Positions 35,732-44,354 of a DNA stretch of 64,000 nucleotides are shown one piece after another. The translations under genes and the position numbers were made by a program. The notes beneath the pieces are model-generated. The model saw only the letters and a list, made by a program, of their open reading frames with translations, searched no databases and was not told the DNA's origin. Within the stretch, counting starts at the first letter, position 1. Every line of letters begins with the position of its first letter. Source of the DNA: Hyphomicrobiales bacterium (GTDB taxonomy: Bacteria > Pseudomonadota > Alphaproteobacteria > Rhizobiales > Beijerinckiaceae); NCBI GenBank assembly GCA_930633525.1, contig CAKNFP010000001.1, positions 660,001-724,000 of the forward strand. Direction: 5' to 3'.

Positions 35732-36556
35732 GTGCGTATTCTGGTCGTTAATCCCAATACGACGGCTTCCATGACGGAGAAAATTGCGGCGGCAGGCAAA
35801 CGCGTCGCGGCTCCCGGGACGGAGATCATTGCGGTCAACCCGGTCGATGGGCCGCCCAGTATCGAGGGATATTTCGACGAGGTATACGCCGTGCCGGGCC
35901 TGCTCGCGGAAATGCGCAGGGCGCCGGATATGGATGCCTATGTCGTTGCCTGTTTCGACGATACGGGTCTTGACGCCGCGCGCTGCATCACCTCCGCTCC
36001 AGTGGTTGGTATCGGCGAGGCGGCATTCCACATGGCAAGCCTCGTCGCGGGACGTTTCAGCGTGGTGACGACGCTGGCGCGCTCGGTGCCCGCGATCGAA
36101 CATAACCTCAGCAAATACGGGCTTTCGACACGCTGCGCCCGAGTGCGCGCGTCGGACATCCCGGTGCTGGAGCTCGAGCGTCCCGGCTCGGATGCCTGCC
36201 GCATGATCTCGGCCGAAATCGACCGGGCGATCGTCGACGATCATGCGGAGGCGATTGTCCTGGGATGCGCGGGCATGACGGATCTCGCCGACCGCCTGTC
36301 GTCGGAACACGGCTTGCCTGTGCTCGACGGCGTGGCCTGCGCGGTGAAGCTTGCGGAGGGGCTCGTCAGTCTTGGCGCTCGAACCTCGAAGCTCGGGGGC
36401 TATGCTTCACCGGGGCGCAAGTCCTTTGCGGGCATTTTCGCGCCGGCCTCGCCCGGAGGCTCCGGCTCCCAGCCCCCAGCCTTGATGGAGGTTGAGAGAA
36501 CGATCGAAGGGCGGCCAGGTTCAGGCGTTGAAAGCTTCGGCGGAGCTGGCAATTGA
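35732..36556 (+). CDS. Asp/Glu/hydantoin racemase family protein, probable allantoin racemase
   Basis: A 274-residue member of the family with MRILVVNPNTTASMTEKI and GPPSIEGYFDEVYAVPGLLAEM, and both catalytic cysteines in VACFDDTG and LGCAGMTDL. It starts with GTG directly after the LivF-type stop; GGTGGAGAG overlaps that gene's end. Next to allantoinase and allantoate hydrolase it most likely interconverts (R)- and (S)-allantoin. After the normal end region (KLGGYASPGRKSFAGIF) there is an extra Gly/Pro-rich tail of about 35 residues that I do not recognise. Confidence 0.88.
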   Translation: MRILVVNPNTTASMTEKIAAAGKRVAAPGTEIIAVNPVDGPPSIEGYFDEVYAVPGLLAEMRRAPDMDAYVVACFDDTGLDAARCITSAPVVGIGEAAFHMASLVAGRFSVVTTLARSVPAIEHNLSKYGLSTRCARVRASDIPVLELERPGSDACRMISAEIDRAIVDDHAEAIVLGCAGMTDLADRLSSEHGLPVLDGVACAVKLAEGLVSLGARTSKLGGYASPGRKSFAGIFAPASPGGSGSQPPALMEVERTIEGRPGSGVESFGGAGN

Positions 36557-36768
36557 CGCCGCACAGTTGGCTGTGGCAATGGGTGCAGCTTGTGGAAAGC
36601 GCTAATCCTGTCGGGATATGTTGCTCGCTCCGAACCAGTGGTCTTGAACGCATGCGAGGATGGGGAGAGATACGCGCGCGTTGAACCACCGATCCGGAGA
36701 CGCAATCCGCCGGGTTGTGCCTTTGCGCGCAGCCGGGCGGCAGGTTCCGGAATTTGGTCCATGACTTT

Positions 36769-37479
36769 ATGCGTGAGACGTCGTTGAAACAGGACAGCGC
36801 GCGCATCGCCGGCTGGCGACCTCTTCATGACAGCCTGCGCGAAGCGATCATCAGCCATCGTTTGTCGCCCGGTACAAAGTTGCCGGAGGATGAGCTCGCT
36901 TCGATCTATTCGGTCAGTCGCACGATCGTGAGGGCTGCCTTGCAGGCTTTGGCACATGATCGTTTGGTGCAGCTGAAGCCCAATCGCGGCGCGTTCATCG
37001 CCGAGCCCTCCAAGAAGGAAGCGCGCGAGGTCTTCGAGGCAAGGGCATTGATCGAGCCGAAGGTCGCTGCGTTGGCTGCGGCGGCTGCCAAGCCTGCTGA
37101 TATCGCGCGCCTGCGCCACCATCTCGAACGCGAGCATGAGGCTCTGCATGCGGGGCGGGATGCCGATGCCATCGCCCTGTCAGCGCGTTTCCATGTCGAT
37201 ATCGCGGAAATCGCGGATCATTCGATCCTGACCGGTTTCGTGCGCGATCTTGTTTCGCGGTCGTCGCTCATTATCGCGCTTTACTGGCGTCGCCGCGACA
37301 CGACCTGCGAGCGTCATGCGCATCAAGCTTTGTGCGATGCTCTCGCCAAAGGCGCAGAGAGCGACGCGGCGGCGCTCATGAAGAGCCACATCGTCGATCT
37401 CCTCTCGGGGCTGGATCTCGCGCGCGAAAAGAAGGAGACGTCCCGGCTCTCCGACGTTCTGGCCTCCGACAAGCTTTGA
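36769..37479 (+). CDS. GntR-family regulator with FCD domain, ureide block
   Basis: A 236-residue regulator. Winged helix: PLHDSLREAIISHRLSPGTKLPEDELASIYSVSRTIVRAALQALAHDRLV, wing PNRGAFIAEPS; FCD domain: EARALIEPKVAALAA, SARFHVDIAEIADHSIL, ERHAHQALCDALAKG. I chose the ATG at 36769 by family length; the ribosome site is weak. It stands 212 bases behind the racemase and probably controls the ureide genes. Confidence 0.88.
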   Translation: MRETSLKQDSARIAGWRPLHDSLREAIISHRLSPGTKLPEDELASIYSVSRTIVRAALQALAHDRLVQLKPNRGAFIAEPSKKEAREVFEARALIEPKVAALAAAAAKPADIARLRHHLEREHEALHAGRDADAIALSARFHVDIAEIADHSILTGFVRDLVSRSSLIIALYWRRRDTTCERHAHQALCDALAKGAESDAAALMKSHIVDLLSGLDLAREKKETSRLSDVLASDKL

Positions 37480-37638
37480 GATCCCTCGCGCGTAGCATGG
37501 CGGCGGAGGGCGGGCAGATCGTTTCGACGCATGGGTCTTCACGGGAGCCCGTCGACGCGTGCTGGCTGGTCCGCTTGCGCATCCCCGACGCGTGGGCGCA
37601 CTGTTGTCGCGGATGAGGTCCGCAAACTAGGCCGACAA

Positions 37639-38403
37639 TCAGAAGTAGCCGCCCTTGTCAGCGATCGACTGGATGCTCTCGCCATCAGCGACCCAGCCGA
37701 AAATCTTCTTCTCATTGGTGAGAATTTCTTCGGCGCGGAGCAGAATTGCGACAGCAAGTTTACGTGGGACGACGATGACACCATCGATGTCACCGACGAC
37801 GATGTCGCCAGGTCTGATCCAGGCCGTGCCGATACGGATCGGTATCTGGTAGTGGGATATCAGGCAGCGTCCGAGGGAACCATTGGGACTGCGATAACGA
37901 TAATAGATGGGGAAGTCTTTATCCAGGATCTGGTGGGTGTCGCGAATGCCGCCGTCGATGACAGCAGCGCGGATGCCCTTGCCGACGGCCGTCGCGGTCA
38001 TCACGCCACCCCAGGCCGTTGCCTCGAGATCGCCTGACGTGTCCCAGACCACGAAGCTGCCTGCGGACATCGCATCCAGCATGCCGGTGCGGAAGGTCAG
38101 TTCCCCCGAGACCCTGGTGCTGGGCGCGCTTTTGACGGTGAAGGCAAAGCCAGCCACGGTCTTCCCGGGCAGGAGCGGTATCAGCGAGCCCGGCAGGGCC
38201 TGGTCCATCAGGCAGTGCTCGCGCAGAACGTCGCTGATCGCGCCCGTATATAGCCGCTCGTATCGCGTGAGCAACTCGTCATCGGGAATAGAAAGCGGCA
38301 CGATATCGACAACTTCCCGCTCCCGGATCAACTGTTCCAGATTCATCATGACAGCCTCACGCTGGAGGGCGCCGGTATCGGTCTTGACCGCTGCGGTCGT
38401 CAT
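37639..38403 (-). CDS. RraA-family protein, probable sugar-acid aldolase/decarboxylase
   Basis: A 254-residue RraA-fold protein. TRYERLYTGAISDVL near the N-terminus and GIRAAVIDGGIRDTHQI (Arg154-Asp155) match the catalytic GxxRD region of HMG/CHA-type aldolases, and GDIVVGDIDGVIVVP is the usual second motif. A GGAG site precedes the ATG at 38403. It follows the glucarate-dehydratase-like gene on the same strand, so it may cleave the 2-keto-3-deoxy acid that enzyme would make. True RraA RNase E inhibitors are shorter, so an enzyme is favoured. Confidence 0.85.
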   Translation of the reverse strand: MTTAAVKTDTGALQREAVMMNLEQLIREREVVDIVPLSIPDDELLTRYERLYTGAISDVLREHCLMDQALPGSLIPLLPGKTVAGFAFTVKSAPSTRVSGELTFRTGMLDAMSAGSFVVWDTSGDLEATAWGGVMTATAVGKGIRAAVIDGGIRDTHQILDKDFPIYYRYRSPNGSLGRCLISHYQIPIRIGTAWIRPGDIVVGDIDGVIVVPRKLAVAILLRAEEILTNEKKIFGWVADGESIQSIADKGGYF

Positions 38404-38428
38404 TCTGATTGTCTCCTTGTGGACTATT

Positions 38429-39619
38429 TCACAGGCCGCCGACGACGGGGTACCAGTCCGGCCGGTAGGGGTCCTGGTGGAAGCGGGCGTAGTAGTCGCC
38501 CTTCTCCTCGTAGAAGGCCGCGTAGTAGCGCATCTTGTCTTCATCCAGCGTGACGCCGAGACCGGGCCCCGTCGGCACACGGATCGCCCCGCCTTCGTAA
38601 CGCATCAAACCACCCTCGATGATATCGTCCGTGAGGTAGTGGTAATGGGCATCGCCGGCGAAGGTCATCTCCGGTATTGTCGCGGCGGTATGCAGCATGG
38701 CCGCAAGCTCGATACCGAATTCGGAGCCGGAATGCATGGCGACGCCGAGGCCAAAAGTCCGGCAGACCGCGGCAAGATCTTTGACGCCACGCGGTCCTTC
38801 CCAATAATGAATATCCGTCAGCACGATATCGACGGCGCCCATGCGAATGGCGGGCCCGAGATCGTCGAATTTAGCCGGATACATATTCGTGGCGATGGGA
38901 ATACGAACAGCCTTGCGCACGGCCGCATTGCCTTCGAGTCCCCACGAGGGATCCTCGAGATACTCCAGCCCGACGGCCTCCAGCCGCTGGCCGATGCGAA
39001 TGGCTGTCGGTACGGACCAGACGCCGTTGGGATCGATGCGCAGGCCGAACTGCGGGCCCATGCGTTCGCGGCAGAGTTCGACGGCCCGTGCCTCGATCTC
39101 CGGAGCCAGGACGCCCGCCTTCAGCTTCATGGCGTTGACGCCAAGCGTCTCATGCAATTCCTGGCACAGATCCGCCATGTCTTCGGGATGTTCATCATGG
39201 CCGCCGCCGGGGCGATCATAGCGCCAGAAGAGATAGGCGATCATCGCGATGCGGTCGCGCACCGGCCCGCCGAGAAGATCACAGAGCGGCCGCCCCAGCG
39301 CTTTGCCCTGAATGTCGAGGCAAGCCATCTCGATGGCCGCGTAAAGCCGCGCATTCGAGACATAGTAGATCGCGCGCAGCGTCTTCAGTTTGATCAACTC
39401 GAGATGGAACGGGTCCATTCCGATAATACGTGGCTTCAGCTTCATCAGGGCGCCGCGCTGGTCGCCGCCGCCCACCTCGCCAAGGCCCACGATGCCCTCG
39501 TCAGTGACGAGCTCCAGCACCGTGCGCATGAGATAGCCGGGATGGACGCCAGTGTTATGGCGTAGCTGTGCGTTGAGCGGGATAGCCACGCAGCGCACCT
39601 TCATGTCGATGATCTTCAT
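38429..39619 (-). CDS. Enolase-superfamily sugar-acid dehydratase, glucarate-dehydratase-like
   Basis: A 396-residue protein. The catalytic pair would be Lys167 (MKLKAG) and His296 (AMHSGSEFG) with Asp269. Metal ligands Asp196 (RIDPNG), Glu222 (YLEDPSWG) and Asn245 (IATNM) include the Asn third ligand typical of the glucarate dehydratase group, unlike the Glu of mandelate racemases. It should dehydrate an acid sugar to a 2-keto-3-deoxy product. It is followed by the RraA gene, the likely next enzyme. The exact substrate is not readable. Confidence 0.87.
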   Translation of the reverse strand: MKIIDMKVRCVAIPLNAQLRHNTGVHPGYLMRTVLELVTDEGIVGLGEVGGGDQRGALMKLKPRIIGMDPFHLELIKLKTLRAIYYVSNARLYAAIEMACLDIQGKALGRPLCDLLGGPVRDRIAMIAYLFWRYDRPGGGHDEHPEDMADLCQELHETLGVNAMKLKAGVLAPEIEARAVELCRERMGPQFGLRIDPNGVWSVPTAIRIGQRLEAVGLEYLEDPSWGLEGNAAVRKAVRIPIATNMYPAKFDDLGPAIRMGAVDIVLTDIHYWEGPRGVKDLAAVCRTFGLGVAMHSGSEFGIELAAMLHTAATIPEMTFAGDAHYHYLTDDIIEGGLMRYEGGAIRVPTGPGLGVTLDEDKMRYYAAFYEEKGDYYARFHQDPYRPDWYPVVGGL

Positions 39620-39727
39620 GAACTGGGGTCCTCAAGTGAACGAGCGTCACCGGCTGGCGGATGTCGCGCCAAAGACCGGGTGGTGGCAGGTGGCGTCGAG
39701 AGCAAGTCCGTCTCTCGCGGATTTGCT

Positions 39728-40657
39728 CTAGTCGCGGCGCCCGCCGAGCCGGGAGTCGAGTGCGTCGCGGACGGCGTCGCCGAGAAAGTTGAAGGCGAGT
39801 ACAGTGATGAATATGGCGAGCCCCGGGAAGAAGCTTATCCACCAGGACTGGTAGAACTGGATGCCGGTCGCCACCATGTAGCCCCAGCTCGGGGTGGGCG
39901 GCTGCACGCCGAGGCCGAGGAAGGACAATGCGCTTTCCGTGATAAGGGCCTGCGAGGCGGACAAGGACCCGTAAACGATGACATTGCCGGAGACATTCGG
40001 CCAGACGTGGCGCAGTAGAATGCGCGCGTTACTGACACCGACCGATTCCGCAGCCTTGATATAGTCGATCTCGCGCAAAGCAAGGACTTCGCTGCGGACG
40101 AGCCGCGCGAAGCCCGGCGTCTTGGTGATGGCGATCGCCAGCATCGCATTCATGAGATCCGGGCCAAGCACGGCGACGATGGCGAGCGCCAGGACAAGGA
40201 GCGGGAAGGCGAGAAAAGCATCCATGATGCGCATGATGAGCGCATCCCAGCGCCCGCCGAGCCAGCCAGAAATCAGCCCGAGCAGGGAACCGGCGGCAAG
40301 TGCGATGGCAATCGCGAAAACGACGACCTGCAACGAGACTGTTGCGCCATAGAGCACCCGGGACAGCACGTCGCGTCCGATCTCGTCGGTGCCGAACCAA
40401 TGGGCCGCGCTTGGCGGCTCCATGAAGGCGTCGGGATCGATCTCAATCGGCGAATACGGCGAGATCCAAGGCGCAAGCAGTCCGAGCAGCGCGATGATCG
40501 CGAGTGCGGTGACGCCGAATGCGCCCTGCCACGATGTGAGGACACGGCGCAGGAAGATCGCGCTGGGTGACCGGGAAGCGCGCAGGCGTCCGGAAGATGG
40601 GATGTCGGCCATGGAGCTCACGTGAGTCACGATGCCACCTTCATTCGATGCGCTCAT
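39728..40657 (-). CDS. Dipeptide/oligopeptide-type ABC permease (DppC family)
   Basis: A 309-residue permease. It shows FGTDEIGRDVLSRVLYGATVSL, the EAA-type coupling segment REIDYIKAAESVGVSNARILLRHVWPN, and LSFLGLGVQPPTPSWGYMV, as in DppC. I chose the ATG at 40657 behind GGGACGGG; ATG 40609 is an alternative. It lies downstream of the DppB-type gene. No matching ATPase gene is in the window. Confidence 0.93.
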   Translation of the reverse strand: MSASNEGGIVTHVSSMADIPSSGRLRASRSPSAIFLRRVLTSWQGAFGVTALAIIALLGLLAPWISPYSPIEIDPDAFMEPPSAAHWFGTDEIGRDVLSRVLYGATVSLQVVVFAIAIALAAGSLLGLISGWLGGRWDALIMRIMDAFLAFPLLVLALAIVAVLGPDLMNAMLAIAITKTPGFARLVRSEVLALREIDYIKAAESVGVSNARILLRHVWPNVSGNVIVYGSLSASQALITESALSFLGLGVQPPTPSWGYMVATGIQFYQSWWISFFPGLAIFITVLAFNFLGDAVRDALDSRLGGRRD

Positions 40658-40772
40658 TGTCCCGTCCCCTCGACCGCTCGCACGGACACGAGCCAGCAGC
40701 TTGCCAAGAGTCTGGTTGGTCCACGGCTGCGTGTGATCAGGACGACAAATAAACAGACTACGCTTGGACGAT

Positions 40773-41714
40773 CTACACCTGCACGCGCGGGTCCAGGACG
40801 CGATAGATGAAGTCGGTAAAGAGATTAACCGCAAAGACCGCGATGACGATGAACAGGATAGCGCCTTGTATCACCGGAAAATCCCGCTGAAAGATGCCAT
40901 CCACCAGCATGCGGCCGAGGCCCGGCAGCGCGAAGACCGTTTCAGTCACCACCGCACCGCCAAGCAGCGCGCCGATCTGCAGGCCGATCACCGTGATGAC
41001 CGGGATCAGCGCGTTACGCAGGCCGTGTCGAAGCACGACAATGAGTTCGCTGAGGCCTTTGGCGCGTGCCGTGCGGATATAGTCGAGCGAGAGGATCTGC
41101 AGCATCGAGGCACGTGTCTGCCGCATGACGAGCGCGGCGAAGGCGGTGCCGATGGTCACTGCCGGAAGGACCATGAGCCGGAGATTCTGCGCCGGATCGT
41201 CGATGAACCTAGTATAACCGGATGCCGGAAGCCAGCCAAGCTTCAGTGAAAAAAGCATGATCAGAAGTATTCCCATCCAGAAATAGGGAATGGCAACTGA
41301 CGACATCGCGAGAAAACTGGTCATGACATCGATGACGGTGCCGCGAAAACGCGCCGCGATGATCCCCGCCGGTACGCCGATGGCAACGGCAATCAGAATA
41401 GACAGGAAGGCGAGTTCCAGCGTCACGGGTATGCGTGCGCTGAGCATGTCGCCCACGTCCTCGCGGGTGCGCAACGAGCGGCCGAAATCACCCTGGACGA
41501 CACGGCCGAGCCATGTGACGTAGCGGACGGGCGCGGGCTGATCGAGGCCATATTCCACGCGGACTGCGGCACGCTGCTCCGCAGTCGCCTGCTCGCCGAG
41601 AATGGTGACCGTGGGGTCTCCGGGCAGGAGATTTGTGAGCGCGAAGACGATGATTGTGACGAAAAATGCCACAGGCAACATCTGCACCAGCTTGCGCGAG
41701 AAATAGTTGAACAT
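40773..41714 (-). CDS. Dipeptide/oligopeptide-type ABC permease (DppB family)
   Basis: A 313-residue permease with the DppB start MFNYFSRKLVQMLPVAFFVTIIVF, LPGDP, YGLDQPAPVRYVTWLGRVVQGDFGRSLRT and the coupling segment SLDYIRTARAKGLSELIVVLRHGLRNAL. It begins 3 bases after the GntR stop, so it is transcribed with the regulator. It pairs with the DppC-type permease and probably with the binding protein across the divergent promoter. Confidence 0.94.
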   Translation of the reverse strand: MFNYFSRKLVQMLPVAFFVTIIVFALTNLLPGDPTVTILGEQATAEQRAAVRVEYGLDQPAPVRYVTWLGRVVQGDFGRSLRTREDVGDMLSARIPVTLELAFLSILIAVAIGVPAGIIAARFRGTVIDVMTSFLAMSSVAIPYFWMGILLIMLFSLKLGWLPASGYTRFIDDPAQNLRLMVLPAVTIGTAFAALVMRQTRASMLQILSLDYIRTARAKGLSELIVVLRHGLRNALIPVITVIGLQIGALLGGAVVTETVFALPGLGRMLVDGIFQRDFPVIQGAILFIVIAVFAVNLFTDFIYRVLDPRVQV

Positions 41715-41717
41715 GGC

Positions 41718-42455
41718 TCAGAACCGATCAAGACGGCGATGATCGCGCGCGATCTCCGCCACGACAGCGTCGGTGAAGGCGAAATGAGTGATCATCGCCG
41801 CGCGGGCGGCTGCGGGATCTTTCGCCTTCAGGGCATCGACGATTGCCTTGTGGCGGGCAAAGGTCGCGGCCGGATCGCGCAGGTCGCGCTGGAGGCCGAG
41901 CGCGCGCTGTGTAAAGCGGATCGTATCGCCAAGTGCCTCCATGAAATGCTCAAATAAGGTGTTGCCCGAACAGCGGGCCAGAGCCACGTGAAAGGCGAAG
42001 TCCGACTGCAGCCATTGTTCGAGGCTTCCGTCGATATTACGCTTCATCTTGTCGAGGGCGGTCTCGACCTGCTCGATCTGCAGGGGCGTTGCCCGCTCCG
42101 CCGCCAGCGCCGCGATCTCCGTTTCGACAGCGCGCCGCAGCTCGATGGCTTCGCGCAGCCCGTTGTCGATGGTGCGCACGGCAAGCCGGAGAAACTGGTC
42201 CAGCGGCGCCACGGTCAGCCCTTGTATGGTCGTGGGCTTGCCCTGCTGAATCTGGACGATGCCAAGGGCCGCGAGCCGTCCCAGTGCCTCTCGCACGACG
42301 GGCTTTGAGACATTGAGCTGGCGCGCGAGATCGGACTCGGAAGGCAGGGAATCCCCTGGACGAAAAACCTTCTGGCTCACCCTGTCGATGACGAATTGGG
42401 TGACCGTTTCGGTCAGGCGCTGTTTGTCGTTTGTTGTGGTCGGCGTTTCCAACAT
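41718..42455 (-). CDS. FadR-type GntR regulator (FCD domain)
   Basis: A 245-residue regulator. Winged helix: VIDRVSQKVFRPGDSLPSESDLARQLNVSKPVVREALGRLAALGIV; FCD domain: EAIELRRAVETEIAALAAERA, QSDFAFHVALARCSGNTLFEHF, RHKAIVDALKAKDPAAAR. It is the first gene of the permease operon. Directly upstream, four 15-base palindromes with an ATCTGAT centre span the divergent promoter; one ends a single base before its start codon, so autorepression is very likely. Confidence 0.93.
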   Translation of the reverse strand: MLETPTTTNDKQRLTETVTQFVIDRVSQKVFRPGDSLPSESDLARQLNVSKPVVREALGRLAALGIVQIQQGKPTTIQGLTVAPLDQFLRLAVRTIDNGLREAIELRRAVETEIAALAAERATPLQIEQVETALDKMKRNIDGSLEQWLQSDFAFHVALARCSGNTLFEHFMEALGDTIRFTQRALGLQRDLRDPAATFARHKAIVDALKAKDPAAARAAMITHFAFTDAVVAEIARDHRRLDRF

Positions 42456-42470
42456 ACCTAACAGATATCT
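42456..42470. promoter_or_regulatory. Candidate FadR-type operator 1
   Basis: Read on the minus strand it is AGATATCTGTTAGGT, which matches operator 2 at 12 of 15 positions. It abuts the GntR start codon. Confidence 0.6.
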
Positions 42471-42496
42471 TAAGAGTTATAGCCAGTCAATTGACC

Positions 42497-42511
42497 ACCT
42501 ATCTGATAGGT
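42497..42511. promoter_or_regulatory. Candidate FadR-type operator 2 (perfect palindrome)
   Basis: ACCTATCTGATAGGT, a perfect 7+1+7 palindrome, 42 bases upstream of the GntR start. It sets the consensus for the other three sites. Confidence 0.7.
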
Positions 42512-42557
42512 TGAAAATTCCAGCGTGGCGCAGCAATATCTTCGCGGTTTTCTGAAT

Positions 42558-42572
42558 ATATATTTGATATAC
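42558..42572. promoter_or_regulatory. Candidate FadR-type operator 3 (degenerate)
   Basis: ATATATTTGATATAC keeps the TAT-N2-GATA centre of operators 2 and 4 with one mismatch in the central symmetry. It is the weakest of the four. Confidence 0.4.
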
Positions 42573-42678
42573 ATATAGAAACTCTGATTTTGGGAGCGAT
42601 AAAGAACTCGCGTTAGCACCTTGCGGCCATCTCACAGCGCCGGGGCGACCGATCTGAAAGTCTATTGCCAGCTCGGAA

Positions 42679-42693
42679 GCATATCTGATATGT
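42679..42693. promoter_or_regulatory. Candidate FadR-type operator 4
   Basis: GCATATCTGATATGT; the inner 13 bases (CATATCTGATATG) are a perfect palindrome with the same ATCTGAT centre. It lies 56 bases before the binding-protein start, on the opposite side of the divergent region. Confidence 0.65.
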
Positions 42694-42748
42694 AGGCCTC
42701 AATGAGGTGCCGCGGACGCCGCGCGTGCCCGTTTGGAGGAGACCTTTC

Positions 42749-44311
42749 ATGTCCATTATTTCACGTCGCGGATTGTTGATCGGCGCCTCGGGCGCGGGTC
42801 TGGTTGTTGGCTTTTCCGGTTTTCCGGCTTTTGCGCAGGGGGCCCCGGTTCGCGGAGGCACCATTACGGCTTCGATGGATCTCCAGCCCAAGAGCCTCGA
42901 TCCCATCATGGGGGACGCGCCGACCTCAGATCGTTACGCATTGATTCAGATGTTTGAAGGACTTCTCAAGTTCGACGAGCGGGGCAACCTGCTGCCCTCG
43001 CTCGCCACGAGTTGGGAGTGGTCTGAAGATAAACAATCGATCGTATTCAAATTGCGCGAGAACGTCGTTTTTCATGACGGTGAGCCATTTGATGCCGCTG
43101 CCGTCGTTGCGAATATCTCCCGTGTCATAGCGCCTGGGTCGACGGCACCACGTACGCCTGATCTCGCGGATCTCGCGGGCGCTGAGGCGATCGATCCCAT
43201 GACGGTTCGTGTCAAACTCAAGAAGCCCTCGGGCGCGGCCCTCGCGTCACTGGCGGTGGAAGCCGGCATGATGTGCTCGCCGGCGGCATTGAAGAAGTTG
43301 GGACAGGATTTCGGCAGGCAGCCAGTCGGCACGGGACCTTACAAATTTGCCGAATGGGTTGGCGGCAGCCATATTCGCTTCGTGCGCAACGAGCGCTACT
43401 GGCGTGATGGCGCGGACGGAAAGAAGCTTCCCTATTCAGACGCAGTGGTGCTGCGCATCATCCCGACGACCGCCGTCAAGATGGTGGAGGTCAAGTCCGG
43501 TGGCGTGCAACTCGTTGATGGTGTGACACCGCGCGATTTCGAGGAAGTGCAAGCTAATCCAGCCCTCAAGCTCATCGCGGTGCCGCCAGGTATAGCGCAA
43601 TGGATGACCTTCAACGTCAAGAAGGGAATATTCACCAACCCGGCCCTGCGCGCCGCTGTCAATTACGGCGTGGATCGCAACGTCCTCATGAAGGGCATTA
43701 CGCGTGGCTTCGGTGCTGTCACCCCCACATGGGTGCCGCCGACGGATTGGGCGTTCGACGCGAGCGTTCCCGCGCCCAGTCTCAATCCGGCCAAGGTGCA
43801 GGAACTTCTCAAGGAGGGCGGGCAGCCCAACGGCTTCAATGCCAAGCTGTCGATCATCCAGCGTGATCCCGATACCCAGGTCGCGCAGATCGTCCAGGCT
43901 CAGCTCAAGCCATTCAAGATCAATCTTGATATCGAGATCCTCGAGCGTCAGGCCTGGGTGCCGAAGGTGCTCGATCACCAGCACGAGATCGCCATCGGCC
44001 GTGTGAACGTGCCGCGGGCCGACCCCGATCAGGTTTTCGGGCCCTTCTTCGGACGCGCGGCCGCCCAGAATTGGTCAGGTATCAACGACGAGGAAGTCTT
44101 CAAGCTGGTCGATCAGGGCCGGGAGGAGACGGATCAGGCCAAGCGCAAGGCGATCTATAAGCAGCTGCAGACCGCTCTGAACGCCAATAATTACTATTCC
44201 TGGCTGTTTTTCCGGGAGGCGCGCCATGTCGCGCGCAAGGAACTGCAGAACATCGTCCTGGATTCAGGCGGTGCCTGGCAGCTGGCGGAAGCATGGATTG
44301 CCAAGAGCTGA
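42749..44311 (+). CDS. Peptide/nickel-type ABC substrate-binding protein (SBP_bac_5)
   Basis: A 520-residue binding protein. The leader MSIISRRGLLIGASGAG has a twin-arginine motif, so Tat export is likely, with cleavage near AFAQG. The mature protein has RGGTITASMDLQPKSLDPIMGD, the family signature around LATSWEWSEDKQSIVFKLRENVVFHDGEPFDA, and GTGPYKFAEW. I chose the ATG at 42749 behind a GGAGGAGA site. It is divergent from the GntR-permease operon and shares its operators, so it probably serves those permeases. Confidence 0.93.
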   Translation: MSIISRRGLLIGASGAGLVVGFSGFPAFAQGAPVRGGTITASMDLQPKSLDPIMGDAPTSDRYALIQMFEGLLKFDERGNLLPSLATSWEWSEDKQSIVFKLRENVVFHDGEPFDAAAVVANISRVIAPGSTAPRTPDLADLAGAEAIDPMTVRVKLKKPSGAALASLAVEAGMMCSPAALKKLGQDFGRQPVGTGPYKFAEWVGGSHIRFVRNERYWRDGADGKKLPYSDAVVLRIIPTTAVKMVEVKSGGVQLVDGVTPRDFEEVQANPALKLIAVPPGIAQWMTFNVKKGIFTNPALRAAVNYGVDRNVLMKGITRGFGAVTPTWVPPTDWAFDASVPAPSLNPAKVQELLKEGGQPNGFNAKLSIIQRDPDTQVAQIVQAQLKPFKINLDIEILERQAWVPKVLDHQHEIAIGRVNVPRADPDQVFGPFFGRAAAQNWSGINDEEVFKLVDQGREETDQAKRKAIYKQLQTALNANNYYSWLFFREARHVARKELQNIVLDSGGAWQLAEAWIAKS

Positions 44312-44354
44312 TGCTGCTTTTGCAAATGTAAGTCATATAGTCCAGTCGATAGCT

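Noticed and set aside
37680..39565. A long plus-strand frame across the RraA and dehydratase genes
   Set aside because: Both minus-strand genes have clear catalytic motifs; the plus frame has none.
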